Source: Streptomyces chartreusis (GTDB lineage Bacteria > Actinomycetota > Actinomycetes > Streptomycetales > Streptomycetaceae). Taken from it: a stretch of DNA of 64,000 bases. Location: the NCBI RefSeq assembly GCF_008704715.1, contig NZ_CP023689.1, positions 6,758,001 to 6,822,000 of the forward strand, read 5' to 3'. How positions within the stretch are numbered: the first letter of the stretch is position 1; every line of letters begins with the position of its first letter. Positions 8,106 to 17,000 of this stretch are shown in pieces. A program made the translations under genes and the position numbers. Below the pieces are notes generated by a model, which saw only the letters and a program-made list of their open reading frames with translations, did no database searches and was not told where the DNA came from.

Positions 8106-9143
8106 TCAGGAGGAGATCGGGTTCAGTTCCATCGGTTCCACCTTGCCCTCCAGCATGGTGCCCAGGCCCTGGACCGCGCAGATGTCGGGTCGCTCGGCGA
8201 TGTGCACCGGCATGCGGGTGGCCTGGCGGAGCATCTGGTCGAAGCCGGGGAGCAGGGCGCTGCCGCCGACCATCATGATGCCGCGGTCGGCGAGGTCGGC
8301 CACCAGGTCGGGCGGGCAGTCGCGCAGCACCTTGCCGATGCTGTCGAGGACGGCGGTGAGCGGCGTCTGGATGGCGTCCCGTACGGCGGCGGTGTCGACC
8401 TGCACGGAACGGGCGAGGCCGGTGCAGACGTCGCGGCCGTGGATCTCGGTGGAGGCGGGGCCGTGCGGGGTGAGCCCGTTGCCGGACAGGGCGAGCTGGA
8501 GCGGCCGTACGTTCTGGCTGGGCAGCATCAGCTCGTGCTCGTGCCGCAGGTGCTGCACGATCGCGTGGTCCACGGCCTCGCCGCCGACCCGGATCCGCTC
8601 GGCGGTGACGATGTTGCCGAGGGAGAGCACGGCGACCTCGGTCGCGGCGGCCCCGCACACCATGATCATGCTGGCCTCGGGCTGCTCCACGGGCAGTCCG
8701 CAGCCCACGGCGGCGGCGATGAGGGTGTCGACGAGTTCCACGCGCCGCGCGCCGAGACCGACCAGGGTCTCGATCGCCGCGCGCTGGGCGAGCGGGTCGG
8801 CGTCGTGCGGCGTGCAGGCCGCCGCGCGCAGGAACGGCTTGCGGCGCAGGGCACGGCGCATCTTGTCGCCGAGCAGGTGCCGCAGCATGCGCTGCGCCAT
8901 CTCGATGTCGACGACGGTGCCGCCGGAGACGGGCCGCATGACGCGGATGTAGTCCGGGGTCCGGCCGGTCATGCGCTCCGCGAACTCGCCGACCGCGATC
9001 AGGGCGCCGGTGCGGGTGTTGACGGCGGCGACGGACGGCTGGTCGACGACGAGCCCCGAGCCCTTCACATAGACACGGGTCCTGGCCGCCCCCAGATCGA
9101 CGGCGAAGTGGCAGCGACGCAGCTGCTCCAGAGTGGCGGTCAT
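8106..9143 (-). CDS. MreB/Mbl-like actin-family rod-shape protein
   Basis: Bacterial actin homologue of 345 residues. Phosphate-1 loop is FAVDLGAARTRVYVKGSG, the connecting segment carries DYIRVMRPVSGGTVVDIEMAQRML, phosphate-2 appears as MIMVCGAAATEVAVLSLGN, and the adenosine motif as GIMMVGGSALLPGFDQML. In Streptomyces, MreB and Mbl assemble at sites of sporulation septation and spore wall building. The nearby matB locus suggests this is the Mbl-type paralogue (mbl and matB lie close together in S. coelicolor), but that is inference from synteny recalled from memory. It is the last gene downstream of the VMAP-type operon on the same strand, 217 bases away, so likely separately expressed. Confidence 0.88.
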   Translation of the reverse strand: MTATLEQLRRCHFAVDLGAARTRVYVKGSGLVVDQPSVAAVNTRTGALIAVGEFAERMTGRTPDYIRVMRPVSGGTVVDIEMAQRMLRHLLGDKMRRALRRKPFLRAAACTPHDADPLAQRAAIETLVGLGARRVELVDTLIAAAVGCGLPVEQPEASMIMVCGAAATEVAVLSLGNIVTAERIRVGGEAVDHAIVQHLRHEHELMLPSQNVRPLQLALSGNGLTPHGPASTEIHGRDVCTGLARSVQVDTAAVRDAIQTPLTAVLDSIGKVLRDCPPDLVADLADRGIMMVGGSALLPGFDQMLRQATRMPVHIAERPDICAVQGLGTMLEGKVEPMELNPISS

Positions 9144-9360
9144 GGGGGTCCTCCCGGAAAACGCAGACCATGGGTCCGCCGGGTGGGTGGCGGGCCTCGC
9201 TTTGGGTGACGGGTCGTGGGTGCGGGCCGCCGTGCGGCGAGCCTCCTTGACATCGATCGTGAGGGCGGACCGGGAGGGGGCGCCTTCTGGAGGGGGCCGG
9301 GTGGGGTGCCGCTGAATGGGGGGTTCTGGATCTGATGGGATGTCAGGCGGCGTGTCGCGG

Positions 9361-12300
9361 TCAGAGCGAGTGGGCGGCGTCGAGTAAAGGCGCGAGGCTG
9401 TCGACGATCAGGTCGCAGCCGGCCTTGCGCAGGCGTCGTTCGACCGCGGGGGAGCCGGCGTGGCCGATGACGGGGATGCCGCGGCGCCGGGCGGCCGTGA
9501 CCTCGGCGGCCGTGGAGGTGATCAGCAGGAACGCGGCGGTGCGGCCGAAGCGGCTCTGCGCGAGGCGCAGGCGCTCCGGATCCGGCATCAGCGGCAGACT
9601 CCGGCCGAAGACCGCCGACACGGGAAGTTCCCGGGGTTCCAGGTAGCGGTGGACGACCCGCTCGCTGAAGTCGGTGACGACGGCCGGGCGGCGACCGGAG
9701 GCGTGCAGAGTACGGACGAGATCGCCGGCGCCCGGCGTCGCGCGGGCCCCGGTCACGGCCCGCAGTTCCAGTTCGTCGAGGCGGTCGCTCAGGAGCTGGG
9801 CGAGGGTGCCGTTGTCCGCGAAGGCCCGCAGTACCTCCAGGGGGTGTACGAGTTCCTCCTGGAGCGGGATGGGGGCACCGCCGGCACCCGTGAGGGGTCG
9901 GCCCGCCAGTGCGTCCTCGGGGTCACGGTGGTCGACGACCAGGGAGAGCAGGTCGAGGGCGGCGCTGCGGGCTGCCTTCGCGGAGAACGGACTGGTCAGC
10001 GGCCCCTCGAAGCCGAGCAGGACGATTTCGGCGGCGCGGAGGAGATCGGCGGGGGTGGCCGTGGGGGCCGTGTCGGACGGCTGCGGGGGCGCGGGGGCGG
10101 TCTGCTCCTGTGGCGTCTCACCCGCCAGCTGGACCGCGCACGTCACCGACAGCCCGGGCACCGGCCAGTTCTGCAGCCGGGCGCGCACGGCCTGCTGGGC
10201 CGCCCCGACCCGGCGCAAGGGGTAGCGGCGGGTGATCCGGCTGGCCTCCGTGGCGACGTGCCTGAGAAGGATGTCGGCGACGCCCGTGGCCCCGCCGCGC
10301 AGGAAGGCGACCGGGTCCTGCACGTGCCAGGACAGCTCGGCCGTGGCGACGAACGTGCCGCCGCCGGAGCCGGGGAGGGAGAGGACGGTGCCGGTGCGGT
10401 GCACCGTGAGGTCGACCTCGTAGTACGTCGTCAGCCGCGGCGGATTCCTGGAGAGGGGGTGGGCCGGGTGCAGGACGATCATCGGGCCGTCGCTCGGGGC
10501 GATCACCACGGCCGTGCGGCCCGGGTCCTGGGTGCCGAGCCTGCCCGCGTCGGGAGTGGTGAAGGGGCCCCGCACCAGGTCCTGGGTGCTCTCGTCGGCA
10601 TGGCCGCGGCTCGGCAGATTCAGGGTGCTGTACCAGGCCAGGGGCGCACCGGGTCCGTGGTCCGTGCGCAGCGGTTCGAAGCGGGCCGGGCCGAGGGTGG
10701 CGGAGCCGTCCGCGAACTCCTCGTAGAGGGTGGGGGAGACGACGACCAGCACGTCCGCGTCGGCGGCGTCGAGGACGGCCTGCACCTCCTCCGGTACGAC
10801 GGGCCTGGTCGACTCGGCGAACCAGGGCGCGTGCCAGAACGTCACGCGCAACCGCGGCGGCTCCTCGACCTCCGCGAGGGCCTCCGGCAGATTGCGCAGC
10901 AGCGCGACCAGTACGGGCAGTACATAGGCGTCCGGCTCGGTCAGCACGACGTAGCCGTTGTCGCGGGCCAGTACCTCGTACTGGTGCGAGGCCAGATCCC
11001 CGCGGGACAGCAGCTGGGTCACCGCGCGGCCCAGGGCGTCCCGGGTGTCGGGCCGCTCGTCCAGTCCGGCCGCCTCGAAGACGATCGTCGGCCGCTCGCG
11101 TCCGGGCGCCGCATGCAGCTCGACGTACAGCTCGTGCAGGGCGGGGTCGGTCGGGTCGCCGTGCCGGCGCTGGCGGACCTCGGCGTAGGACTCGTACGCC
11201 TCCATCGCCTCCGTGATCCGGCCCATCCCCTTCAGCGCCCGGATGTGCAGCCGGCGAAGGTCCTCGCGGTCCGGGTGATCCTGCACGAGGGCGGCCAGGT
11301 CGGCAGCGGCCTGCGCGAAGTCGCCGCATTCCAGGTCGAGTTCGGCCCGGGCGGCGCAGAGCGTGAGGCGCAGGGTGCGCAGCCGGGCACGGGTCGCCTT
11401 CGCGGCGGGGCCGGGGATGCCGTCCAGGGGATCGCCGTAGAAGAGGCTCAGGGCGTCCTGGACGAGGGAGCGTTGGGCGTCCGCGGGCAGGTCGTCGGTG
11501 CGCCGGGCGACGAGTTCCTCGCAGTGGTGGATGTCGAGGTAGTCGCCCGGCAGGTGCAGCGCGTACCCGTCGGCGAGTTCGGCGAGCGTGCCGGCGCCGA
11601 GGCAGTGCCGTACTTCCGTCGCCACCTCCTGCAGGCGGCGCGCGGCCTCCGCGGCCGACGGAGGCCGCTCCCAGAGGCCCTCGGCCAGCTGGGTGCGGGT
11701 GACCCGGCGGCCCTGCTTGAGCAGGAGGATGCACAGCAGGGCCTGAGCCTCCGGGGACGTGGTGAGGAAGCGGCCGGCCCGCCTGATGTTCAGGGGGCCG
11801 AGCAGGGTGATGCGCAGGCGGTCGGCCTCCACCCCGCCGAGCGACCAGTCGAAGGCGGCCGAGCGCGGCAGCCGCCGTACGGCGTCGACCGGATCCGTGC
11901 CCTGCGCCAGTTCCGCCTGCAACCGCTGGAATCGCAGGCTGTTCGGGCTGTCCGAGGCCAGGGCTCTGAGCATCGACCTGAACAGGAGGAAGTCCGACCT
12001 CTCGTCGTGTCCCTGTGAGTCCTCTCCCAGCGCGAACCTGCTGATCACCACTGTCCCGTCCGGGCGCAGCAGCAGTCCGTCCCAGCCTTCCTGCCCGCGC
12101 ACCAGACCGTGCTCGTGCAGGGCCTCCAGCGCGGGCACGACGTCGGACACCAACTGGGCGTACACCCGGAAGGAGACTCCCGGCCCACTGCCGAGCAGCA
12201 GCTCGGCCAGGGTGATCCCGTCCTCGAACTCGGCGACCAGATAGGGCCGTTCGGCCTCGACGCCGTAGTCCAGCACGCGCACGACGTTCGGATGCCGCAG

Positions 12301-14094
12301 CTCCGCCAGTGCCCGTGCCTCCCGCAGGAACCGCTCCTGCGGGGCGGCTTGCGGCCCATAGCGGTGTACGACGACGGGTCGGTCGGTCCGCATGTCGACG
12401 GCCGCCCACATGCGCCGGCTCGGCCCCCGCCGGCCCAGCAACCGGTACCGCCCGCCGACCAGACCCTCCTCGGGCTCGCCGCCCAGTCGCTCCACCGTCT
12501 CGGCGCGGACCGTCGCGAACTCGGTCCCCTCCGCGCCCTGTGTCTCGACACGGAACTCACCCGGTGTGACGGCCGCCTGCTCGTCGATCAACTCGCCCAC
12601 CCGCGCCAGGAACTCCCGCGTCCGTGTGCGAGCCGTCCGCGGCAGGGACCGCAGCAGCAACTCCCTCACCCCCGGCCGGAACTCGTACGACCCCGGCGGC
12701 CCCGGGACCGCTGTCAGCAGGCCGCTGAGGATGATCTCGGCCAGGTGCTGCGGGCGAGGGCTGCGGTCCAGGGCGCGTTGGACGAGACGCATCACCGGCA
12801 GGGAGGGATTGGCCAGCGCGAGATGGCCGGCGATACGGAAGGCCTCCGGGGAAGCGGTGGCCCGGAAGTGCAGGACCAGGTCCGGCGCGGGCAACGCGGT
12901 GACGGCCGGAGCCTGTTCGGCGGGCGGCTCCGGCGTCGGAGGCAGCCAGGCCAGGGCGCCGGGCGTGTGGCCGCCGCCCGGCGCGGCGATCAGGGCGGCC
13001 CAGTTGGCGAGCCAGGCGGGCGCGGGCTCCAGCACGGGAAGCGGGAGCGCGCCGTGGATCGACTCCCGCGCCGCATCCTCGTACGGCACGAAGGTCAGCG
13101 CGGCCGACGGTGCCGCCGCGGTCGGCGCCGTGAGCAGGCCGGGGACGGCGGGCAGGGCCGTGCTGTGCCAGAGGTGTTCGGGCAGTGGCTGTACGACGGC
13201 CACGGGCATGCGCGTCGCCCAGCGGCGCAGGGTGCGGTACCAGCGGTCGCCCGCCGGGCCGGGGCGCCACTGCGGGCCCATGCAGTCGCTGACGATCAGG
13301 GTGACCGTGCGGCCGTCGGCGAGCAGGGGGACGTGATGGGCGCGGCCGTCCGGGGTGGCCCGGTGCACGGTGACCGTGCGGAAGACGCCCGACTGGGCGA
13401 GCGTGGTGTGCAGTTCACGCACCAGGGGGCGCCACACGGGCATCGTGGGGCCCGTGTCGTACACCAGGTTCAGGCGCAGCCAGCGGTCCGGTGCCGGGCG
13501 CAGCACCGGGAACCACACGTCGGGACGTCCGCCGAGCCGGGCGATCCGGTCGGCCGTGGCGTCCTCGTCGAGGAGCCGGGCGCGAGGGGAGGGGACCTTG
13601 CGCTTGAGGGGGCGCAGGGCGCGCTGGAGCGCGAGGGGGTGGGCGAGCATCGGGGGCGCGGGTGCGAACAGCGGGGTGGTGCCGCGCGAGTGCGCCGCGC
13701 CGGGGTGCGAGGGCTCCGGGAGGTGGAGGGGGACGCGTCCGCCGGAGAGCGGGGCGGGAGTTGCGGGCGCCGCGGTGTCCGGCGGGGCGGGGTCTGCCGG
13801 TACGACGGTGGGCGCGTCCGGGGTGACGGTCGAGCCGACGACGAGTCCGGTGGCTGCGGCCGGGCCGTGACTGCCCTCTCTGCCTCCCCTCAACTGCTCT
13901 GCGAACCAGAGAAGTTCGGCCAATTCCCGGGATGTGGGCCCGCCGTCCGCAGACTGGTCGGAATCCGTGGCGGCGGCCAGTACGGCGGCCAGCCGGGCGA
14001 CGCCGGACCCCTCACCCTCCGCGGAACGCACCGACGACGAAGCGGCCGGCCCCGGCGCCGAGCTCTGCTCCTGCCCTCGCCCCTCAGAAGCCAT
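9361..14094 (-). CDS. SAV_2336-type multidomain conflict-system scaffold
   Basis: Giant cytoplasmic protein of 1577 residues. Order read from sequence: residues 200-320 vWA-like (LNLVYDTGPTM; VTLIVSDCMG); 549-750 protein-kinase fold without catalytic residues; 761-850 winged helix and 852-993 BTAD helices as in SARP regulators; about 1000-1150 a segment resembling degenerate nucleotide cyclases (RLRVTFW, VVVSPTLYEEF); 1220-1310 SPFH/band-7-like (ELSWHVQDPVAFLRGG); 1351-1577 HAD-like fold. The kinase Lys is His (VVVHRYG), the HRD loop and DFG are gone, and the HAD motif I reads LLGFEGPL without Asp, so several domains look inactive. Its start overlaps the MoxR gene by 11 bases. Probable scaffold or effector of a MoxR-vWA system. 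Confidence 0.85.
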   Translation of the reverse strand: MASEGRGQEQSSAPGPAASSSVRSAEGEGSGVARLAAVLAAATDSDQSADGGPTSRELAELLWFAEQLRGGREGSHGPAAATGLVVGSTVTPDAPTVVPADPAPPDTAAPATPAPLSGGRVPLHLPEPSHPGAAHSRGTTPLFAPAPPMLAHPLALQRALRPLKRKVPSPRARLLDEDATADRIARLGGRPDVWFPVLRPAPDRWLRLNLVYDTGPTMPVWRPLVRELHTTLAQSGVFRTVTVHRATPDGRAHHVPLLADGRTVTLIVSDCMGPQWRPGPAGDRWYRTLRRWATRMPVAVVQPLPEHLWHSTALPAVPGLLTAPTAAAPSAALTFVPYEDAARESIHGALPLPVLEPAPAWLANWAALIAAPGGGHTPGALAWLPPTPEPPAEQAPAVTALPAPDLVLHFRATASPEAFRIAGHLALANPSLPVMRLVQRALDRSPRPQHLAEIILSGLLTAVPGPPGSYEFRPGVRELLLRSLPRTARTRTREFLARVGELIDEQAAVTPGEFRVETQGAEGTEFATVRAETVERLGGEPEEGLVGGRYRLLGRRGPSRRMWAAVDMRTDRPVVVHRYGPQAAPQERFLREARALAELRHPNVVRVLDYGVEAERPYLVAEFEDGITLAELLLGSGPGVSFRVYAQLVSDVVPALEALHEHGLVRGQEGWDGLLLRPDGTVVISRFALGEDSQGHDERSDFLLFRSMLRALASDSPNSLRFQRLQAELAQGTDPVDAVRRLPRSAAFDWSLGGVEADRLRITLLGPLNIRRAGRFLTTSPEAQALLCILLLKQGRRVTRTQLAEGLWERPPSAAEAARRLQEVATEVRHCLGAGTLAELADGYALHLPGDYLDIHHCEELVARRTDDLPADAQRSLVQDALSLFYGDPLDGIPGPAAKATRARLRTLRLTLCAARAELDLECGDFAQAAADLAALVQDHPDREDLRRLHIRALKGMGRITEAMEAYESYAEVRQRRHGDPTDPALHELYVELHAAPGRERPTIVFEAAGLDERPDTRDALGRAVTQLLSRGDLASHQYEVLARDNGYVVLTEPDAYVLPVLVALLRNLPEALAEVEEPPRLRVTFWHAPWFAESTRPVVPEEVQAVLDAADADVLVVVSPTLYEEFADGSATLGPARFEPLRTDHGPGAPLAWYSTLNLPSRGHADESTQDLVRGPFTTPDAGRLGTQDPGRTAVVIAPSDGPMIVLHPAHPLSRNPPRLTTYYEVDLTVHRTGTVLSLPGSGGGTFVATAELSWHVQDPVAFLRGGATGVADILLRHVATEASRITRRYPLRRVGAAQQAVRARLQNWPVPGLSVTCAVQLAGETPQEQTAPAPPQPSDTAPTATPADLLRAAEIVLLGFEGPLTSPFSAKAARSAALDLLSLVVDHRDPEDALAGRPLTGAGGAPIPLQEELVHPLEVLRAFADNGTLAQLLSDRLDELELRAVTGARATPGAGDLVRTLHASGRRPAVVTDFSERVVHRYLEPRELPVSAVFGRSLPLMPDPERLRLAQSRFGRTAAFLLITSTAAEVTAARRRGIPVIGHAGSPAVERRLRKAGCDLIVDSLAPLLDAAHSL

Positions 14095-15100
14095 CGCCGT
14101 CGGCCGCCGTGCTCAGAAACGGCATCAGCCGCTCGGCCAGTTTCTCGCGGGAGTCGGCCTCCAGGCCGGCGACCCCGGTGAGGTAGATGGCGTTGAGGAG
14201 CTGGTCCGTGGCCAGTTCGCCGGTGCCGGCGCGGGTCAGGAACTCGGCGATCAGCCCCTGAGCCCGCGCGTCGGGTTCGCCGAGATGGGCACGGACGATG
14301 TCGGTGAGCTGGGTGCGGTCGGGGCGGCGCAGCCGCAGCCGCACGCAGCGGCGCAGGAAGGCGGGCGGGAACTCACGTTCACCGTTGCTGGTCAGGACGA
14401 CGAAGGGGAAGGCGCGGCAGCGGACCCGGCCGCGGGCGACCGTCACCGGGGTGTCCGTGCCGTCGGCCAGGACCTGCGCGGTGCCGTCGCGGGAGTGGCG
14501 GGCCGCGCGGACCAGTTCCGGGATCTCGTACTGGCCCTCCTCCATGACGTTCAGCAGGTCGTTCGGCAGATCGAGGTCGCTCTTGTCGATCTCGTCGACG
14601 AGGAGGGCGCGCGGACGGTCGTAGGGGAGCAGGGCCGTGCCCAGGGGGCCGAGGCGCAGATGGTCCTCGACGCCGTCGGGAGCGTGGGCGTGGCCGTCGT
14701 CCTTGCGGGCCGCGTACAGGCGGGAGAGCGGGTCGTACTGGTAGAGACCGTCGGCGAGGGTGCTGCGACTGGTGATGTTCCAGCGCAGGACCGGGCCGAG
14801 ACGCAGCTCGCGGGCCACCGCGTAGGCCAGTGACGACTTGCCGGTGCCGGGTGGCCCGGTGACCAGCAGCGGGCGGCGCAGACACAGCGCGGCGTTGACC
14901 AACTGGACGCTCTCCGGGGTCGGCACGTACGTCCTCGCCCGGTGCACCCGGTCCGGGGAGACCGCCGCCTCGTCGTCGGTGTCGCCGGGCGGCGACAGCG
15001 CGGGGCCGCCGTCGAACGCCCGCCACGGCGGCGGCGCGGGCAGCTCGGCGACGGCGTCGTGCGGCTCGTCGGTGCCGGTGTAGACGGACCAGTGCGGCAT
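14084..15100 (-). CDS. MoxR-family AAA+ ATPase
   Basis: AAA+ ATPase of 338 residues. Walker A is GPPGTGKSS (82-90), Walker B LLVDEID (166-172), sensor 1 TSN (237-239), and arginine finger FLRRC (around 250). The C-terminal lid follows. MoxR ATPases act as chaperone-like remodellers together with vWA-domain partners; the gene immediately downstream encodes a vWA-like N-terminal region and overlaps this gene by 11 bases, while the peptidase gene ends 25 bases upstream of the start. This is the NTPase of the three-gene system. Confidence 0.93.
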   Translation of the reverse strand: MPHWSVYTGTDEPHDAVAELPAPPPWRAFDGGPALSPPGDTDDEAAVSPDRVHRARTYVPTPESVQLVNAALCLRRPLLVTGPPGTGKSSLAYAVARELRLGPVLRWNITSRSTLADGLYQYDPLSRLYAARKDDGHAHAPDGVEDHLRLGPLGTALLPYDRPRALLVDEIDKSDLDLPNDLLNVMEEGQYEIPELVRAARHSRDGTAQVLADGTDTPVTVARGRVRCRAFPFVVLTSNGEREFPPAFLRRCVRLRLRRPDRTQLTDIVRAHLGEPDARAQGLIAEFLTRAGTGELATDQLLNAIYLTGVAGLEADSREKLAERLMPFLSTAADGDGF

Positions 15101-15125
15101 GGTGCTCCCAGGGGCGGCGGACGGG

Positions 15126-16865
15126 TCAGGCGACGGGCGACCGTCTGTGTACGGCCGTGGCGTGCGGGTCGGTGAAACGGCGGGGGTCGTCCCACAGGAG
15201 CTGGATGTCGCGCGCCCAGTGCTCCTCCTCCGCGTCGGCCAGCTGCCGCAGATTCAGCACCTGGCGCGGGAGCTGGGCGGGCGGCACATGGGAGACGAGG
15301 GTGTCGAGGGCGTCCAGGAACGCCGTGCCGGGGCAGTCAGAGGCGCCCGTGCAGTCCGCCCGGTCGGGATCGCAGCCCCGCCGGGACCACACGATCACCG
15401 GAGCCGGTGCGGTCAGCGACGTCTCGAAGTGCGGGCGGGTGCGGGCGGCGTCGGACGTCGCCCCGAAGCCGGCCAGGCACTCCTCGGACTGCACCAGCGC
15501 CAGCCGCAGCTTCCGCGGATCCTCGACACCCCCGCACGCGACGCGGTGCACACGGGCGCCGGCACGGGAGTCCAGGCGCTTCCAGGCACTGGTGAGGACA
15601 TGCCGCGTGCTGGTTCTGCGCCGGGCGTGGTCGGTCACCACCACCGGGTGGACGCAGCCGAGCGGTGTGTCGTCGTCGGGCCCCTTCTCCCAGCGGTCGA
15701 CGGGCCAGTCCAGCCAGTCGCGGGGCAGCGCGAAGGCGATCAACTCGTCCGCGCCGGGCGTCAGATGACAGAAGGCGTCCTCGATACGGTCCTGGATGCA
15801 GGTCCGCAGCAGGGACTTCGGAACCGTCTCCGCCGGCACCGGATGCCGGCGCCCCGCGCTGTACGCCGACACCTCCACCCGCACCAGGTCCTCACCGGCA
15901 CCGCTGTGCCCCAGCTCGATGAGGATGGCGCCGGTCTCGGCCCGGGGCGGCGCGGTGAGCAGGGCGTCAAGACGGTCGGCGAACCGTGTCACGGTGTCCG
16001 GGTCGTCCACCTCGCACAGCACGAACCACGCCGCCGACCACAACGAGCCGAAGCCTTCGCGGGGCGGCAACGGGTCGTACGAGCCGGCCGCTGCCGAGTA
16101 GAGCCGCACGGGGTCACAGTCGAGACCGGCCCGCGCCGCTCGCTCGACGAGCGCACGCAGCCGGGTGCCGTCGGGGTGGCCCGGGACCGGGGTCGCGGGT
16201 TCGGAGTCGGGGACGAAGCGATGCTCCGGGTCCTGCTTCCGCATGCCGTGCGGCTGCGGCACGAGGGCGCTGAGCCCCGGCCAGTAGCGGGCGAGCACAC
16301 GTGTGGGCATCATGCGTCCGGTGCGCACGCCGTGGGCGCCGGCCGCTGCCGTGACCATGCCGATGACCTGCCCGGTCTCGACCAGGGTGACCGCGGCACC
16401 GCTGAAGCCGACGGCCAGCGGCTGGCCGTGCCCGCTCCAGGTCTCCAGTTGGATCCACTCGCCGCTGAGCAGCAGCTCGGTCACGGTGCGGCACTCGGCG
16501 ATCGTGCCGTCCTCGTCGTACCCGGCGGGGAAGCCGTAGGCCATGAGCCTGCGGTCGTCGTGCGCGACGTCGGCGGGGGCGAGTGGAGCCGGGACGATCT
16601 CCGGTTCACGGTCCAGCTCCAGCACGGCCAGATCGCCCAGCTCGGACGTCCGGCCGTCCCAGCCGCCGTGCGTCACGACCCGCGCGGCCACGGGAGCCTC
16701 GTCGGGACGCTGCGGGAAGGTCACCGTCACCGGTGCGACGTCACCGTCCTCGATCACGTGCGCGCAGGTCAGCACCTTGTCGCGGGCCACGAGGAATCCC
16801 GCGCCCGACACCCTGCCCCCGCACTCGATCCGGGCATGCCACTCCGCACCCCGCAGACCTGTCAT
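15126..16865 (-). CDS. Trypsin-like serine peptidase with VMAP-C-like domain
   Basis: Protein of 579 residues. Residues 1-180 are a chymotrypsin-fold peptidase with a complete triad: His36 (LTCAHV), Asp78 (LGDLAVLEL) and Ser155 (VGFSGAAV). The remainder resembles the VMAP-C region of vWA-MoxR-associated proteins: LIAFALPRDWLDWPVDRWE, PLGCVHPVVVTDHARR and an Ala-Pro-hydrophobic-Trp motif (APVIVWSRRG). There is no signal peptide, so it should act in the cytoplasm. It is the first gene of the operon with MoxR and the SAV_2336-type protein. In characterised classifications (Kaur and colleagues) such triads form NTP-dependent conflict systems where the peptidase is the likely effector or signal processor; no experiment is known to me for this example. 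Confidence 0.88.
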   Translation of the reverse strand: MTGLRGAEWHARIECGGRVSGAGFLVARDKVLTCAHVIEDGDVAPVTVTFPQRPDEAPVAARVVTHGGWDGRTSELGDLAVLELDREPEIVPAPLAPADVAHDDRRLMAYGFPAGYDEDGTIAECRTVTELLLSGEWIQLETWSGHGQPLAVGFSGAAVTLVETGQVIGMVTAAAGAHGVRTGRMMPTRVLARYWPGLSALVPQPHGMRKQDPEHRFVPDSEPATPVPGHPDGTRLRALVERAARAGLDCDPVRLYSAAAGSYDPLPPREGFGSLWSAAWFVLCEVDDPDTVTRFADRLDALLTAPPRAETGAILIELGHSGAGEDLVRVEVSAYSAGRRHPVPAETVPKSLLRTCIQDRIEDAFCHLTPGADELIAFALPRDWLDWPVDRWEKGPDDDTPLGCVHPVVVTDHARRRTSTRHVLTSAWKRLDSRAGARVHRVACGGVEDPRKLRLALVQSEECLAGFGATSDAARTRPHFETSLTAPAPVIVWSRRGCDPDRADCTGASDCPGTAFLDALDTLVSHVPPAQLPRQVLNLRQLADAEEEHWARDIQLLWDDPRRFTDPHATAVHRRSPVA

Positions 16866-17000
16866 GACGCCCCCGTCACCCGTTGTCCGTCGAGCACACC
16901 CATTGTTCCGGACGGCCGTCGGAGCCGCCCCCGCTTTCGGAACCTCTCCCTTCCCGACGGCCTTCGCCGCCGACCGCCCGCTCCCCTCGTCCTCCGCTCC

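Noticed and set aside
9460..12018. An 850-codon open frame on the plus strand opposite the multidomain scaffold gene
   Set aside because: The minus-strand gene has coherent domains and coding third positions across this interval; the plus frame reads as Gly/Arg/Glu-rich low complexity without recognisable motifs.
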